In this document: positions 61,911 through 64,000 of the stretch, in pieces
How the letters are laid out: each line of letters begins with the position of its first letter
How positions within the stretch are numbered: position 1 is the first letter of the stretch
Origin: Paludibacter sp.
GTDB lineage: Bacteria; Bacteroidota; Bacteroidia; Bacteroidales; Paludibacteraceae
Direction of reading: 5' to 3'
Assembly (NCBI GenBank): GCA_031292575.1
Contig: JARLGX010000030.1
Coordinates: 1-64,000 of the forward strand
Length of the DNA: 64,000 nt
The notes under the pieces: generated by a model
The model's database searches: none
Told to the model about the DNA's origin: nothing
Seen by the model: only the letters and a program-made list of their open reading frames with translations
Position numbers and translations under genes: made by a program

Positions 61911-63743
61911 TCAATCTATCATTCTGACAGCTCCCTTATCAGCAGAGCTTACCAAACTGGCGTAAGCGCGCAGTGCTTTGGAGACGACCCGGTTTCTATC
62001 TTTCGGCTTGAATGCATCTTTTCCACGAGCCAATTCAGCTTCGCGACGTTTAAGAAGTTCTTCCTCACTCACTTTTACATTGATAGAACGATTTGGAATA
62101 TCTATTTCAATGATATCACCATCCTGAATTAAACCTATGTTACCACCCGAAGCTGCTTCTGGCGAAATGTGTCCGATTGACAGACCTGAAGTTCCTCCCG
62201 AGAAACGACCATCAGTAATCAATGCACACTCTTTTCCAAGATGTTTAGACTTAATGTACGAAGTTGGATACAACATTTCTTGCATGCCGGGACCACCTTT
62301 TGGTCCTTCGTGAGTGATTACAACCACATCGCCCGAAACCACTTTTCCACTTAGAATGCCTATGCAGGCAGTATCTTGTGAGGTGAATACTTTTGCTGGT
62401 CCACTGAATTTCCATATGCTTTCGTCAACGCCGGCAGTCTTAATAACACATCCATCCTGTGCAATGTTTCCTTTGAGGATTCCGAGTCCACCGTCTTTGG
62501 TATAAGCGTGTTCAATATTACGAATACATCCGTTTTCACGATCTACATCAAGTTTATCGTATTGAGTATGTTGCGAACCCATAACCCGATTGAATTTATG
62601 AGCAGGTGCACTTTTATATTTTTCTATCGCCACAGCCGTGGCCTTAGGGCTGGTAATATCAAATTGTTCAATAGCTTCACCCAAAGTCATTCCATCCACC
62701 CGATAAACAGAAGTGTCAAGTAAACCACCTTTGCTTAGTTCTGCCAGAATTCCAAGAATTCCACCAGCACGGTTTACGTCTTGAATGTGATATTTTTGTG
62801 AATTTGGTGCAACTTTACACAAGCAAGGCGTGTGACGCGAAAGTTGATCCATATCATCCATTGTCAATTCAACTTCCGCTTCATGAGCAATGGCTAAAAT
62901 ATGAAGTACAGTATTGGTAGAACCACCCATCGCAATATCAAGCCTCATGGCATTTAAAAATGCTTCACGGGTTGCTATAGATCGGGGCAAAACGGTTTCA
63001 TCACCCTGAAAATAGTATTTATTGGCATTTTCTACAATTAATTTTGCGGCATCAATAAAAAGTTGAGTGCGGTTAGCATGTGTTGCAACAATAGTTCCAT
63101 TCCCGGGTAAAGCCAAACCAATAGCTTCGTTCAGGCAATTCATTGAATTAGCTGTAAACATTCCCGAACACGATCCACAGGTAGGACAAGCAGCATTTTC
63201 AATTCGTTTCACTTGTGAATCTGAAACACTCTCGTCAGCAGATTGAACCATAGCATCAACCAAATCCAACTGTTTTCCATCCAGTTCTCCGGCTTCCATT
63301 GGTCCACCCGAAACAAAAACAGTAGGTATATTTAATCGCATTGAAGCCATAAGCATTCCAGGCGTTATTTTATCACAATTACTGATACATATCATGGCAT
63401 CAGCCCTATGTGCGTTCACCATGTATTCGACACTATCGGCAATTATATCCCTTGATGGCAACGAATAAAGCATTCCATCATGACCCATCGCAATTCCATC
63501 GTCGATAGCAATTGTGTTAAATTCAGCGGCAAAACATCCTAGTTTTTCTATTTCGGCTTTTACCTTCTGACCAATTTCATGCAAGTGAACATGCCCTGGA
63601 ACAAACTGCGTAAACGAATTTACTATAGCAATAATTGGTTTACCCATTTGATTATCAGTCATCCCATTTGCTCTCCAAAGCGAACGGGCACCAGCCATCT
63701 TCCGTCCCGAAGTGGTAGTCAAACTGCGTAATTCTTGTTTCAT
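61911..63743 (-). CDS. ilvD: Dihydroxy-acid dehydratase
   Basis: A 610-residue Fe-S dehydratase for the third common step of branched-chain amino acid synthesis. Cluster and metal-binding motifs are [28 protein letters not shown] and [33 protein letters not shown] is also conserved. First structural gene of the operon ilvD-ilvB-ilvN-thioesterase-ilvC, preceded by a leader peptide and attenuator. The cluster type ([4Fe-4S] or [2Fe-2S]) is not decided from sequence; an exposed [4Fe-4S] form would be oxygen-sensitive. Confidence 0.96.
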   Translation of the reverse strand: MKQELRSLTTTSGRKMAGARSLWRANGMTDNQMGKPIIAIVNSFTQFVPGHVHLHEIGQKVKAEIEKLGCFAAEFNTIAIDDGIAMGHDGMLYSLPSRDIIADSVEYMVNAHRADAMICISNCDKITPGMLMASMRLNIPTVFVSGGPMEAGELDGKQLDLVDAMVQSADESVSDSQVKRIENAACPTCGSCSGMFTANSMNCLNEAIGLALPGNGTIVATHANRTQLFIDAAKLIVENANKYYFQGDETVLPRSIATREAFLNAMRLDIAMGGSTNTVLHILAIAHEAEVELTMDDMDQLSRHTPCLCKVAPNSQKYHIQDVNRAGGILGILAELSKGGLLDTSVYRVDGMTLGEAIEQFDITSPKATAVAIEKYKSAPAHKFNRVMGSQHTQYDKLDVDRENGCIRNIEHAYTKDGGLGILKGNIAQDGCVIKTAGVDESIWKFSGPAKVFTSQDTACIGILSGKVVSGDVVVITHEGPKGGPGMQEMLYPTSYIKSKHLGKECALITDGRFSGGTSGLSIGHISPEAASGGNIGLIQDGDIIEIDIPNRSINVKVSEEELLKRREAELARGKDAFKPKDRNRVVSKALRAYASLVSSADKGAVRMID

Positions 63744-63774
63744 ATAATTTGTTTTATTGTCAATTATTAATTAA

Positions 63775-63811
63775 ATAAAAAACCTTTCTCCGTTATGGTG
63801 AGAAAGGTTTC
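63775..63811 (-). terminator. Attenuator terminator before ilvD
   Basis: On the minus strand AACCTTTCTC pairs with GAGAAAGGTT and TTTTTTATTT follows. It lies between the leader peptide and ilvD. CTCACC within its left side (63797-63802) can instead pair with GGTGAG near the leader stop codon (63842-63847), which would break the terminator. Confidence 0.88.
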
Positions 63812-63847
63812 TTGTATTTCACATACATTTATACAACGTAACTCACC

Positions 63848-63913
63848 TCACCTCTGATTCTTGACCAAAAGCACCACGAGCACGAGAATAGTATAAATGC
63901 GTTGAGAAGTCAT
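63848..63913 (-). CDS. ilv operon leader peptide
   Basis: A 21-residue peptide starting MTSQRIYT with the run ILVLVVLLV followed by KNQR and TGA. Ten of its 21 codons are for Ile, Leu or Val, the very end products of the operon. It starts 22 bases after a good -7 box and is followed by a terminator hairpin, as in enteric ilv and leu attenuators: when charged branched-chain tRNAs are scarce the ribosome stalls in the run and the competing fold forms. No SD is visible. The function is inferred from composition and layout. Confidence 0.85.
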   Translation of the reverse strand: MTSQRIYTILVLVVLLVKNQR

Positions 63914-63935
63914 ATTGTAATTATTTTTTCGGCTG

Positions 63936-63966
63936 CAAATATACGGTAAGAATTCGAAACATCAAA
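63936..63966 (-). promoter_or_regulatory. Promoter of the ilv operon
   Basis: On the minus strand TTTG (63963-63966), 19 bases, TATATTTG (63936-63943): an ideal match to the Bacteroidota -33/-7 consensus. Confidence 0.85.
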
Positions 63967-64000
63967 TAGTTTAGAAGAAAAAAATGTTATTTATATTCAA

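Overview
The window looks like a chromosomal segment of a Bacteroidota bacterium, most likely a member of the Bacteroidales. The signs are AT-rich DNA, promoters of the TTTG-N19-TAnnTTTG type instead of -35/-10 boxes, many small lipoproteins, families typical of the phylum (DUF4827, DUF4924, DUF6261, OmpH, FadL-like, GT3-type glycogen synthase, four-helix-bundle protein), and gene orders I recall from Bacteroidales: DUF4827-glmM, rplY-pth-S4-DUF4924, and ilvD-ilvB-ilvN-acyl-ACP thioesterase-ilvC. The species cannot be named from this sequence alone.

Region by region. 1-7.1 kb is a very AT-rich peptide natural-product (RiPP) cluster of the grasp-with-spasm type. It has one intact precursor peptide, two decayed precursor copies, an ATP-grasp maturase, a small coupled protein, a SPASM protein without a radical-SAM motif, a C39-peptidase ABC exporter, a 54-residue membrane peptide and a glycosyltransferase-like protein with a possible PqqD-like tail. 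A miniature transposon-like element (7.2-7.5 kb) follows. 7.6-17.2 kb holds a surface/periplasmic protein, patatin, dipeptidyl peptidase IV, a sugar transporter with a ROK glucokinase, a pseudouridine synthase and an FAD enzyme. 17.3-22.7 kb has tRNA-Arg(TCT), thrA, an FKBP lipoprotein, a DUF4827 lipoprotein and glmM. 22.8-29.1 kb is on the minus strand: lptC, a FadL-like protein, coaX, hisG, two tandem 55-residue lipoproteins and fadD. 29.3-36.1 kb carries pheT, a four-helix-bundle cassette framed by 7-bp repeats, a transsulfuration enzyme, and a DUF6261 gene behind a long leader built of 41-bp repeats. 36.2-41.0 kb has the dTDP-rhamnose genes rfbD/C/A, then DUF4924, S4, pth and rplY. 41.2-48.4 kb has an aminotransferase, infC-rpmI-rplT and two glycogen genes. 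48.6-56.8 kb has phoH, a SPOR lipoprotein, sod, ompH, a divIC-like gene, dnaX, an MFS transporter and a toxin-antitoxin pair. 56.8-57.1 kb is a second array of period 41 bp. 57.2-64.0 kb is the branched-chain amino acid operon.

Regulation can be read directly in several places. The ilv operon starts from a near-ideal promoter, then encodes a leader peptide with the run ILVLVVLLV, followed by a terminator hairpin with a competing pairing: a classical attenuator. infC has no in-frame ATG; it has a strong Shine-Dalgarno sequence nine bases before an AUA codon. dnaX carries an uninterrupted run of 11 A just after the clamp-loader ATPase region, and both other frames stop within a few codons, so slippage would make a short gamma-like subunit.

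The strongest candidates for something not yet described are the precursor/maturase cluster with its coupled small proteins, and the two unlinked tandem arrays that share an identical 40,41,41,41 bp spacing pattern, one of which forms the leader of a DUF6261 gene. Identification throughout is from motif and family recognition by eye; no searches were run.
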